Source: Eleginops maclovinus
Taxonomy: Eukaryota; Chordata; Actinopteri; Perciformes; Eleginopidae
Assembly: GCF_036324505.1 (NCBI RefSeq)
Contig: NC_086370.1
Location: 18,006,600 to 18,070,599, forward strand
Direction of reading: 5' to 3'
DNA length: 64,000 bases
Position numbers and translations under genes: made by a program. Each line of letters opens with the position of its first letter. Position 1 is the stretch's first letter. This document shows positions 38,701-50,405 of this stretch, one piece after another. Below the pieces are notes generated by a model. That model was not told the DNA's origin, searched no databases, and worked only from the letters and a program-made list of their open reading frames with translations.

Positions 38701-41700
38701 TGTGCATTTGCCATAATCAGTCCAATACATCAGTGAAATAATATACCATATTTTATTTATAAATTGTGTTTTTTCAATTGTGTGCACTGACAAATGTTCA
38801 ATATTCAAATCCTAATGTTATGAATCTTGGTGGTTCCATTAAAACTGTACAGTACACTTTTAGTGACACATACATGTTGGTTAGCATAGACCATATGTTT
38901 CATTAGTCAAAACATGAGCCCAACCTTTTTTTATTTGGATTATTTTCAGTTTTTAAAATGTTTGATTTACCTCTTACAGAGCAGTCTGTGTGATCACAAT
39001 AAGCTTTATCCTTTCTGCTTGTTGCATTTGAACACAATATCACAAGTATTGCTAGAGGCATTAAACACAACCGGATTTGACTGGCTGTCTCGGATTTAGA
39101 AAAATCATTCAAAAAGATAGGAAATATGAATACAATTATTTAACATTTGCTACTTTGAGAATTTACCTCTAATTGAATGATCACAGTTGGATCCTTATGG
39201 GGACATTTTTTCGTATTTACAACACGCTTCCTTTTTTTTTTACCTGATGTCAAAGCCCTAAGGGAACGCCCACCTGGGGGGCAAAACAAAGCTGCCTTCC
39301 TCTGCCTGCCAGCGACGGATCAGGTTCCACCACACTGTTAGCCAAATCCTGTCTCAAAACAAAAGCCCAGAGAGGAGGAGATATAGTGGATTTGTGCAAT
39401 TAGACATGCCGCGATTCCTGGCAAGCACACTTCGCCTAAACCTACAAGTCATATCACACCAATCCTTTCTTCTCCACGGTAACCTAGCCTTGTAATGGTG
39501 GATCATTTAAACCGTAGGAATGGTTATACTTAAATCACTGTGATCCAAACCCCTGTGGGTTATTAAAAAAGAACATTTAAATACAGAAAAGTAATACAAG
39601 ACCAAAGTGGGAATTGCTCTGAATGTAATCATTTTTTGCAGCTTATGCCAACAATTATGTTTAATACCCTGCTTTTCAAGACAAAGGGGAACAAGTTGCC
39701 CACCAAATATTTTTCGAAACCCTACACTATACAAACTATACAGGATATCTTAATTACGGACTCAAACTCTTAAGTTAAACTTCAAAAAAGTTTTAATTAG
39801 ATAACTACTGCACAGAGTACTTTGACAGACAGATTGTTAAGAGAGACCCTGGTTTGAACACAAACAGATGCGTCGGAGCTCAAATGTTCCAAGGAGATTC
39901 ATTCCAACTCCTTCCTCTGAAGAAAACATATGCACGAGGAACAGAAAAGGTCCTCCTTAACATCTTTATCCTATCTACAAACAGCTGTCCAGCAGAAGAA
40001 GTGGCACCAGACGAAGCTATCCAATTTTCTTACACTGAACATGTTGAACTAGAAAAAGGGCGAACGATTCACACAGTACACTTGAGGCTTCAGTTCAAAA
40101 CCATAAAAGTTGTGAATAATTGAGTCAGAAGCTTAAGCCTTCCTTCGAGTACAATGGCTCAAAATGTAAGTCTATCAATTTAAATTTACATTGGAAACAA
40201 GGGTTTATAATTAATTTGATAAAAAAAGAATCTGTCCAATAATTTATTTACAGCAACATTTAGACTACATTCGGATAATTTAAGAAATCTCTCACTCTTG
40301 CCCACTTTTCCAATCTACCTACCCAGTTGCTACAATGGCACGTTCAGTAGCTTCCAAACCAAATATGGGAGCATAAACTAAATTACAAGCAACTATGAAG
40401 GATAGTTTAAGTCTGTTTCTTATCACAGTTTCCTTATTTAACATATTTCTATGTGCAGATCGTTTTCTAAACAGTTAACACACAGGCCTGAATAAACTGT
40501 GATTGACCTTAATACCTACAGTTAGACCCTGTTGTTAAGACCCATTCACACATGGGTATTTTGCACTGCTTTGTTCTAAAATGATTTCAATCAAACTCAG
40601 AAACACTCAGAACACACATGTGGCATATTTTAAAAGAAGAATAAGGATGGTTTCCTGATTGAAGAGTTGTGTAAATGGGTTTTACACAGGTGCAATGTAG
40701 CTTTATATTCCCCAAGTCATATCTATCAGCGGTGACTACATATTTTCCTTTTATTTAACACAGTTAAAGAGTTCTTTGCACAAGAGGACTTCTGCTATGT
40801 TAAGAAGCTGTTGATTATACAGTTAATCATGAAGTATCTGATGTTTTTCCACACCTTACATTTGCCTCTGCAAGTTTGCTTCATTCAACCTGTGAGGATG
40901 GGCTGCCATTGTTTAAATAACATCGATCCTAAACGGTTTGCAGAGGCAAAATGTTGCATTGACTTACATTTCAAATTAGATGTGTATGGCTTGCAGTTAA
41001 AACAGAATTATATCCACTATAGAGGAATTGATTATGAGGAGATAATTGTCCCTACCAAATTTACTTTTGCAGCTCAATCGCAACCGGAGAACTATAAGTG
41101 TATTCTATCAAAACAGGTGGACATGTTCAAAGTACAAGAAGTAATAAGCTGCATAGCACAATCAAGTCGGAAGCAATGGGTTATTATCGCTGTCCTCTGT
41201 GTTGTTGTTGGATTTTAGTCTTAATAATCAGCTAATTGGGTTTGAAGAGTAGATTTTTTGGACATGAAAAGGTTCAGTATTTGATCCATTATCATAAAAT
41301 GTTCCTGTTTTTGGATGCTGAGCTTCCTTTTGTGCAGCGTATTCAGCAAATGTGAGTGTAAGGGCAAGAGGCGGCTGAATATTTAGGTGGACCCTGCTCT
41401 ACATGGTAGAATTTCAAACTGTGTAATACAAAGGGACCCTACAGTGTAGTCTGGGAAGGAAAAAAAAACGTAGTTTGGATGTGTGTGGCTGCACATTTTC
41501 TCACTGTGTGCAACGATATGGTAATTGCTTTGGTATTCACGTGAATATGTTATATACTCACACGTATGTGAATTTTCATGCACCTGTGCAGGCAGCACCA
41601 TGTGTCTGCTCGAGGTGAATCTGAGGGAGGGGAATTCAATCAGACCCTGCTGTTGAATCAATCCTGTGAAGATCCATCAGCAAAGCAGGGGACATTTACA

Positions 41701-44700
41701 CAGCAGCAGTGATGAGGGAACATTCTTTACTGCACAGACAAAGGGGAGGAGAAACAGGCTGGCACTCTGGACTTGTTTCAGAGCTCCCATTTGGGGGGAG
41801 AGCAGGAAATGACAAAGTTAACAAAAACAGTGAAAGTCAAAGCAGATCCGTGTGAAATAATGCATGTCATTTATTCATAATGTTCCCCAGCTTTGGTCAT
41901 GCTTTGGTCCTGGCAAACTAAATGGTCTCCCCTGTGCTGCCATGCAGCCTTTTCTCCCTTTTATCTCCGGTGCTTTCGTTTGCTTCATCTTCTGCTCTCC
42001 CATCTGTTGGAAACGGAAATTCCAGTGAAGAAAAAGAAAAAGGTTAATATAGAGGCAGTCATGAGAGCCACGCTCTTCGTTCCTCACTCTACACTCTTCA
42101 TAAAGCTCAGTTGAAGATTGTATTTTACAGCAGTGAGTATTATTGAATAAACCTTCGTATTCTCCTTAATACATCTCTGCCATTGATTAAGTTTGCTTGG
42201 AATAATAGAACTCACTCAACCAACAGAACCATCTGCACGCATGATATCCAATCGCTGTGTGCCTGTGATGTGCTCTATTTTGAACAAAGATATATCACTG
42301 ATGAGAGAAATGATGAAGAAGTATTGGGTTGTTTCATTTCATTTATTTGCGCACAGTTCATAGCCACTGTTATGTTTGCCATATTAAAGCATGCAATCTA
42401 AATTCAAATGTCTTTCCAAGTCTGAAACTAAACCTGCTCTACTTGACAAAGGAACAAAGATAATCACTTACTCGGGTAAGGTTAAAAACAAGGTTATATT
42501 TTTTGTACATTTTTGTCAAAGATTCTTTAGAGTAGACTATTATTTACATCTCCTGAAGCTTTCATGTGTTGCCTGCTACATAATGTGTTGGGTACGTCAG
42601 TCTAATAACCCTGATCTGGATTTTCTGTTTTATATTCTATATTATTTCAATTTTTCTGTTTTTTCTTCACATGACAAGATTGCATAAAATAGAAGTCCAA
42701 TAAATAGGTGTGTAGAGGTCAGGACCTGGTAATGCTTACCTTGTTCTGATGTATGTTGCTGTGTTTGAATCACGATTGAATTTCTTCTGTCTTAAAAAAC
42801 TGATTCATCTTAAAGATCCCTTTGGATGTGAAAACTTAATTTGCCATGTAACTAAATGTATTAAATAATTGAAGTATAGTTACATGTACAATATTTTTAT
42901 CTGAATGTATTGAAGCACAAGTACTTAAGGCCACTGCAAGAATTTTAGTAAATATTCGTTTTCCTGCACATGAGATACCTCCTTCGAAACGGTCGCCGTT
43001 ATGGCACTGCACCAGGAAACAGGAACATCCTTTATAAATGTTCCGCCTACATTGTTAATTTGTTGTTTTTAGATATTACCTGCTATGTAAGCACAACTCT
43101 TATTCATTGACATGTTTTACAGGCTTACAGTTTTAAGCATCAGTACCAAATACCAATTTAGCCACTATCATTCATCACTCTGCTTCACAGCCCTTTACCT
43201 CCTTCTTTTGCTTTCTTAGATACACAAAGTGCTCCTTCAGTTTATTCTTGTTTGAGTAATCTGGCAATCTTTGAGCAAGTTGCAGCCACTCATAATTAGC
43301 TTGCTTGTCTAGTGGATGCAACTAAATGAACAAGCGTCTCTCTCCAAATGAAATGGAAGTGTAGCCATGGATATAGCTCTATGAAATTACCATCTCAGCC
43401 AATCAGTCAGCACTGCCTTTCTGTGACTGCTGGATTCGGCTGGGTCTCACCACTGAGAGATAGCCCGCCGGGGGCCATGCTAGCCGGAATACAAGAGCCA
43501 CAATTAAATCCCTGTGTCACTGCCATTAATGATGCTATTCATCTATCTGGAGATCTTCCGGCCTTGTCTGTTGAACTGTGGACACAGCTTTGATCAGGCT
43601 GAGATACTGAGGGCTCTGCACATGAAGGCGGCGTAAGTCAAAAGCCTTCGCAAATGGGTGTTGCTATTAGTAACGGAAGATGCACATTAGGAAGGCTTAT
43701 TGAGATAGTTAAATAAATATACAAAAATGAGCTTTTGATAGCATTGTATGTTAGTTCACCATGCTTTAAATCACTCTTTCATTACATTCTTGCCATTCTG
43801 AATGAAACCATTTTAAAGAGTCACTTTGGTACTTACTGTGTTTTCCAGAAAATAGTATTGCTTCCCAGCCAATTTTAGGAGATTGAATGAAATCCAAAGA
43901 TGCAGTCAAAGCATCCAGTGCCTTGGGGGAAATCCAACTTGTGGATATGTAAATGTATCCTTCCTCTGCTATAGGATTATTCAAATGAGGTTGTTTTATA
44001 CCCTGATACTTTTGTCTAAGCTATTGTACATGTTCAGGAGAAAATGCATTGATTTAATAAGTGTGGGGATCATGAAGCTATCTAGCAAACAGTATCACAC
44101 TATTCTACCATGTACAGTCGATCAATCTGTGGACAACAAGGACAGGTGAGCGATGAAAAGAGAGAGAGAAAAAAAAAAAGAGGTGAAAGGAGGCTCTATG
44201 TGCCGGTGAGTAGCACCTGGGTCCCATTTATGTCCCTGTACCCATCGCCTCTTTTCTTCTTTTAGTAAGCGGTGAACTCCTGAGAAAGAAACACCTGAGC
44301 AGAAAGCTGAGGGAAAAGACAGAAAGAGAACGTTGATGGGGAGTAGGTAGCACTTGACTCATTAGGATTCCCCTTACTGTTCTTTGACACCTTATCAATG
44401 CTTAATCCCGTCTTTACTTGCTGTAATGGATTTGTGACAGGTTTAACAATACAAACTTGCCAGGAATATCTGAAGAAATGCAATTGCCTTGTTTTCTTTC
44501 GCACAATTAGAGTAAGCCGTGTTGTTTTGCTCTCCAACCTTTTTGATGGACGAATGAAAGGACTGCACAGCTGGGTCATAGTTTGTTCTGTTTCCTCTGG
44601 ACAGCTCACAAAGTCCCTAGCTGTCTACCCGGGGTACTCCGCTCGTCTCCCAGGTGAGACATTATGCTTCGGGTATCAGTCGGGCTATGCTTTGATAAAG

Positions 44701-45074
44701 AAACTGTTTGATCAAGGATCTCCAAGCAAAGGAAGAAAAGACGGGATTGTAGCAAAGCCATCATTAGCCACATGAAAGCGGAATCTGGTGGTGCAGATAG
44801 TCAGATATTGATGCAGAGACACATTATAAATGACATTTCCAGTGGCATTTTCATACTCTTTAGTAGGCATTCCAATTGTTCAGCTTCATAGAGTAGCCTG
44901 GTGCTATGTAATATAAACTTAGTTGCAATTTTATACGACATACATTCATCAATACAACCACCATTTTTCACTTTTTGCGGAAATAGTTTTAAGATTTTGT
45001 TAAATTTACTTGTGATGATGTCTCATTTCCTTGTGTTCATGAATGTATTGTTTTTTTGCATTTGCATTTGCATC
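35717..45074. other. Non-coding DNA, no gene seen
   Basis: This is about 9.4 kb of mostly AT-rich unique sequence. The longest frames are 40,811-41,218 (135 codons) and 44,398-44,775 (125 codons), both forward, and 39,854-40,123 (89 codons). None has a recognisable domain, and they lie in ordinary AT-rich DNA. Blocks at about 37,770-37,850 and 43,480-43,560 contain ATTA-rich words typical of conserved non-coding elements, which is not proven. At about 42,845-42,960, words like AAGCACAAGTACTTAAG hint at an old DNA-transposon remnant. Confidence 0.45.
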
Positions 45075-47015
45075 TTCTAAACTAGCGGGTTTCGAATCAG
45101 GTTTTTCCCGACACCTTCGGAGCTGAACAAGCGGCCCATGGGTTGTGTGGTTGACCTAGTTATTTGGTGTTACATTACCAATATGGAAAACATTGAAAGA
45201 GAGGCCCGCAATTATAGACACAATAATAAGTAGGATTTATTAAATTAAATTGATGATTAAGCTTCTATTTAAAACAAAATAAAATAAAAAGTGTTGTCTT
45301 TGTTTAAAATGAATGAAAAGTGGCATGAATGTCAAGTCAAGTGCTGATCCTATACTACACGTCGCTAAATCCGACAAACGGAGAATGCACTAATCCAACA
45401 AATGGAAACCAGGCTGCTAACTCTGGCTGAGTCAGTGGCTTTTGATTAATGCAGCAAGGTCATCAATCATGTAGCAGAAGGTAGTTGAGAAAGCAGAGAG
45501 AGTTGAGAAATGCACCAAGGTCAAACGTCTTACCATTTAAATCTCAGGAGTTGGTACAAGCGTTGAGGGTATTTACTGAAAACAATGGGAGATGAGGGCT
45601 AACTGTCAGGGATATCCTGGCGTGTGAGTTAAGTGTTATCGTGAAAAGTATAGACGAGACAGTCTCAATGTTTAACTGTCTGTATCAATCCTAAGCTGAT
45701 ATTTCTTGAGCCAGAAGTAAAAACACCTCCAATGTTGTTTGGTTAATGGGCAAAAGACACTCTCAAATATTTTGCCAAGCAAGCGTGGCAATTCTAATCT
45801 GGCAACTCTTTATCCAAATTTAAACAACGGAGTGTAGTGTGTTCCCGAAACTCCTTTTTTAAAGAGACAATCTGCCTGGAATCAATCATCATTATCTTCA
45901 CATGCCGCGACTTGACCCTTAATATTGCAATTCACAGAATGGGACAGATACATTGCTGCACGTAGCAAACTATTTCCCGAATCTTCTAATACATTTGGAA
46001 TTGCATTGAGCAATAGCTTCTCAATTTTCATTATATGTCGGTTGTAAATTTTTCCCATGGCTGTCGGTCTTACTATCATATTTGAGGTGTGAACATACGC
46101 AATTATTGTCAGCGCGTTGATCCTGCTTTGAACATTTTTGACAAATAGTCAGTTATAAGTTAGCTTCTGTATTTTGATTACTTTTTAATTGCGTGAAGCT
46201 AGCTCGGTTGAACTTTTTCAGTACTGCAGTCAAAACATCTTTGTGAGGTGCCAGGATCATAGTGTCATACCAGTAACCTTCTTTAGGTAATTTGGAATGC
46301 AGCATTCAGAATCTGCTTTTGCCACATGCACTACAGATACTCGTGTTAAACACAACGTGCACACAGCTCTCAGCTCCGATGATTACACACACGCACCTCT
46401 GAAATGATGAGACGGATACTGAGCTTTTCTACAGTCAATGCTAAGGAGGCATTTTTTGTGATATAAAATTCAGGCGTAAGTACTTCTGGTTCGCTTTTAG
46501 AGTGCGCGTATTGCCAACGCTCAAACAAATTGATGCATCACATGGTTGCTTTCTGGAGATACCGAATGTAGTCTTATGAATCAGGGCAGTATGTCCAAAT
46601 TAATCCGAGCACACTCCTTATTTGCGTCAACAGCCATCTTGAATTCGCACTACTGTCTCGGGCCCATCGCAGCATAATTGAAGGCATTCTGCACATATAT
46701 TGTGCTCCCGGTGAAGAAGCGTCCTTATTCGCTTTCATTTTTTCTCACCTTTTCGCCCGTGCAGTGGCTATCTGCTACAGAGTGGGAACATTACTACCTA
46801 GAGCTGCCACTTGTATAACTCGTATCAGCACATGCTTAAAGTAAGGCGCATTTATAAACATCAATCGTACTGGTCTGTTTGAAGGAAACAAGGACTGTGC
46901 TGAAGTTTTCATCAGTGGGTCTTGCATACTACACTGTGAAGTTTCCTACTATTACCTTCCGTTACTGTTGTCTGAACAACAGTTTTTAAATTTTTGGCAC
47001 ATTTCTCGCTTTACT
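45075..47015. repeat. Unit A of a long diverged direct duplication
   Basis: This stretch is co-linear with 47,941-50,405. Shared anchors in order are TTCTAAAC (45,075 / 47,941), TTGACCTAGT (45,151 / 48,025), GATGAGACGGATAC (46,406 / 49,650), GAATTCGCACTACTGTCTC (46,641 / 49,947) and ACTGTGAAGTTTCCTA (46,933 / about 50,324). Offsets rise from 2,866 to about 3,390, so insertions and deletions have accumulated. Between anchors the similarity is patchy, perhaps 60 percent by eye, so the duplication is old. No coding potential was recognised. It may be a segmental tandem duplication or two members of an undescribed interspersed repeat family. Confidence 0.75.
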
Positions 47016-47055
47016 AAGCTCTGCACTATCTATGGCTGCTGGCAATATAAGCTGC

Positions 47056-47520
47056 TCTGCAATTGGTATGGGGCTTCTTACTTTTTGCAACCCTGAGAGC
47101 GACCAATATCGATGCTTTCAGTGCGTTTTCATTTATTTTTGCACTCTTCCTCATGGTAGCCTGCTGTCCTTTGAAATCACGCAACATCTGTTGCATGTAC
47201 TCAACGGGTTTGGCCTTCAAGTGGACGTGATGCGTCTCCATATGCCGCGTAAGTTTCGACGGCTTCATAGCTTCATTACAGAGAATTGTTGAACATACGA
47301 AACACAGTGGTACCTCCTCTCCTGCTCTGTCTGTCGTCACTGTGAATCCATATTTAACATATTCCTCATTGTATTTTCTTTTTCGTCTTTTTTGCGAAGT
47401 TGACGCTTCGGAAGCCTGTCCTTGCCCTATCGTGGCGGCCTGTCCCTCTGTCGTGGCAGCCTGACCCTCTGTCATGGCAGCCTGTCCCTCTGGCACTTTC
47501 CTCACTACAAAACGATCCAT
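47056..47520 (-). pseudogene. Truncated hAT (ZBED5-like) transposase N-terminus
   Basis: From the Met at 47,518-47,520 (MDRFVVRKV...) about 150 residues are hAT-like. First come three short GQAA-type repeats of about eight residues. A basic RRKRKY stretch and KYGFTVTTDRAGEE follow, then a BED finger with C73, C76, H93 and H98. A helical KPVEYMQQMLRD segment leads to ALRVAKSKKPHT. In ZBED5-like proteins this last motif leads straight into the catalytic region; here the frame continues with 12 unrelated residues to a stop at 47,026. The open frame extends upstream to 47,709 without hAT similarity I can name, so I prefer the internal Met. It could at most encode a DNA-binding fragment. Confidence 0.75.
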
Positions 47521-47940
47521 TGGTGCTAGATATATAGCTAGACTAGTACATATGTAACAAATGTTTGCTGTACTACAACCTATCTTAAAATACTCTCGTC
47601 GGCTATGCTTATAAATGTGTGTCAACTTTGCTCGCAAGACTGTACGTAATGAATAATAAGTGAGGTTAGCGACGCAACTCATTACCATTAGCGAATCACA
47701 GGCTACCATAGACTGGATAGGCGCAAGGCTACATTCTGTCAGCTTGAATTTCCTTTATATTATTTTAAACATATTTTTCACGATATGTAACGGTATTCTG
47801 GAAATGTGTTGAAATATCAAAGCGAATTTATATTTAAAAAAAACAATGGTGAACTGATCAACATAGGCTCTTGTCACGGACCACATGCAATGCCGCCGCG
47901 GACCACCAGGGGTCCGCGGACCACCGGTTGAAAACCCCTG
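47056..47940 (-). mobile_element. hAT transposon fragment (5' end with BED finger)
   Basis: The reverse-strand start CAGGGGTTTTCAACCGGTGG is a typical hAT terminal sequence of the CAGGGG type, followed by a GC-rich imperfect palindrome. Downstream is the first part of a ZBED5-like hAT transposase, ending abruptly after SKKPHT. The expected catalytic and C-terminal regions are not found to its left. TTCTAAAC (8 bases) sits directly outside the end at 47,941-47,948, and the same eight bases occur at 45,075-45,082. That can be read either as a hAT target duplication or as part of the A/B duplication. Confidence 0.75.
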
Positions 47941-50405
47941 TTCTAAACATATAGCCGCTGGCTGAGATTCAGGGCTTTTTCACACCTAGGAGTCTGAACA
48001 AAGGTTTGTGTTTGTTTTGTTTATTTGACCTAGTTAGTTCTGGTTTCACATTACAATTATGTGAAAAGCCACTCTGAGGTTTGTTCAGCATCCGCACTAC
48101 TCATCCAGACACAAGTGAATATATTTGTTGGACTTTTCACATTATTTTTGACTGTCACTATCTGTTGATGCTTTATAGCTCCCTCTCTTACACAACCTAA
48201 AATAAAAACGGTTGTCTTTTTTAAATGACATGGATAAGTGGGCATTGAAGGTCAAGGTAACAAAGTGCTGCATCCTTTCCTCCTGTCTTCCTCTGCTATC
48301 CGTCTTTCGAGGATAAAGGCTGAATGTCATTGCTGAGCTATGCTCACTGAAATGGAACCACTCTGTACTAAACTCTGCATTGCATGCATGTGTGTGCCTT
48401 TGATGTTATATGCATGCCAAGGTCAGTCAGAGTCTATGTATGCAGTGGGGTCAGTTCCTCTGTAAAGCCCCATCTCAGCGGGTGGCACTTGCACCCAAGG
48501 TCTAAAGTCTTGACTCCAATTGTAATTGCTAGATATCCTGCAGATGTTTTGACATTAGCTGTTGAATGTATTTATTCTGCAAAGCAATGGGAATGGCAAG
48601 AGCTAACTGTAAGGGATTTTTTTAAAAATGTCAACTTCTGTGTGTAGATTGATGTTTACCTGAAATGATACTAGCCGAGCTCCTCTCAATGTTTAAGCTG
48701 TTATTATCAAACTCACATAAAGTGATATTGTCCTGAGACAGAAAGCTATAATTCTATTATTCAGACATCCCAATGTTGTTGTTAATGGTGGCACAGATTA
48801 TGTTTACTCCATCTTCTCGAAAATATTTTGCACAATGTACCGACGTGGCTTCAATCTTCTAACCTCAATTATGAAGAACAACTGCATCATTTTCATTCCA
48901 AATTCAGAAACTGAACCGTGAAGTGAATAGAAGAGATGTTCCTGAACTCCTTTTATTTTTTAAAGAGAACAAAATGCTGCCTGAGAAGACAATGCCATAA
49001 TTTATTGTTGCATGGACGCTTGGCAGGCCTCCTTAATAATTTTAGAATTAACAGCAGCTGCAGTGACAGCAATTACATTAGAAGCAACTGTAGCAAACAA
49101 CTATTTTCCCCAGAAGAGTGCTTCCTAACACATTTAATGAGATATGCTATTGAGCAATAAACTGCATTTTATTTTTTTATATGTAACCTCAATTGGTATT
49201 CTAATTGATATTCAACCAAAATGGCTGCTCTCTTACATTTATATATTTAGGTTTGTGGTATATACGCAATTTAAAGCAGCGCAGTTGTCCTGCTTGTAGA
49301 ATAATTTGAACAAATAGTGCATGTTAATTAATTATCATTCTGTATTTTTATTACTTTTAATTTGTGCGACAGCTTAGCTTGGTTGATCTTTTTTAAAGTG
49401 ACCCTGCAAGTGCATCAATACTATCTCTTTTCCTGGGTGCTCAGGGGATTCATAGTTGCTCATAGATGTCAACCTCTGGCCTTTAGCTGTTATTCTTGAG
49501 ATCTCATGGCACATTCCCAGGAATCCTGCTGCTGGTTGCCACATGCACTCACACATATCTCTGTGTGAAAGCCTCAGTAAAATTTGCAACATGCAGCTTC
49601 TTCAGCTCCGTATGAATTTACATCATACACTCTATCTTCCTCGTGTCAGGATGAGACGGATACGGGCAGCTTTTCTAGCAGTCAAAACTAGACTTTAAGG
49701 AGCTGTCATTTTTTGTTGTTGTCATATAAAACTTTGCAGGCAGTAAATGTACCTAAACCTGGATAAAAAACGCTTGTAGAGTGCTGCAGTATTGCCATAG
49801 TCAAACTAATTGTCAGGTATTGCATTTCAGCATGGTGTTGCCTTCTCTGGAAGATAACCTAAACGTATGTATATGGAGGAGACAGAGGCATGGAGTATTA
49901 CCATTCATTAGAATATATATATATATTTTTTGTTCACACATGCTTAGAATTCGCACTACTGTCTCAATTTGTGGCCAGCTTTATCCCAACATAATTGAAG
50001 GATTTCAACATAGGCTATGTCACAGCCTGGCAGTCAGCCAGGCTGGAAGGAAGCTGTTCCTTTATTTCCCTTGTTCATTTGCTTGTTCATGCCCTTTTCC
50101 CCTCTGTGCTGGGCTAATCTGGCCTGACAGAGTGGGTGTAACATTACATAAACCCTAGAGCCGTCCTGCCGCTTGCTAATAAACTCTGCTCATCAGCCAT
50201 TGCTGTACGAAGAGCAGCATTTATAAAGCACCAATACAGAAAACCAATGGGAATCTGTTCGTGATCAGGACAGTGAGGGGACTTTGCATTGAGCATCATT
50301 GGAGTAACTTGCATTACTAAAAAACTGTGAAGTTTCCTATTATTTACCTGTCCATTTACCTGTTAGTCTGAATAACAGTTTTAAATGTAATTTCAGGGCT
50401 TTCAA
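47941..50405. repeat. Unit B of a long diverged direct duplication
   Basis: This is the partner of unit A (45,075-47,015), in the same orientation and about 500 bases longer. It starts exactly at the hAT edge and fades near GCTTTC at about 50,400. Its start (GATTCAGGGCTTTTTCACACCTAGGAG...) also resembles the opening of some fish miniature DNA transposons, so it may itself be a repeat. Small frames inside (48,384-48,647; 49,781-50,158) have no recognisable domain. Confidence 0.75.

Noticed and set aside
39854..40123. 89-codon forward frame with a charged C-terminal half
   Set aside because: No family recognised and no supporting context; insufficient to call a gene.
40811..41218. 135-codon forward frame, one of the longest non-transposon frames
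   Set aside because: No recognisable domain and ordinary AT-rich composition. No promoter, splice or polyadenylation context stands out, and length alone is not convincing in AT-rich DNA.
44398..44775. 125-codon forward frame overlapping a 115-codon reverse frame
   Set aside because: The two strands are open over the same stretch and neither translation resembles a known family, so chance is the simplest reading.
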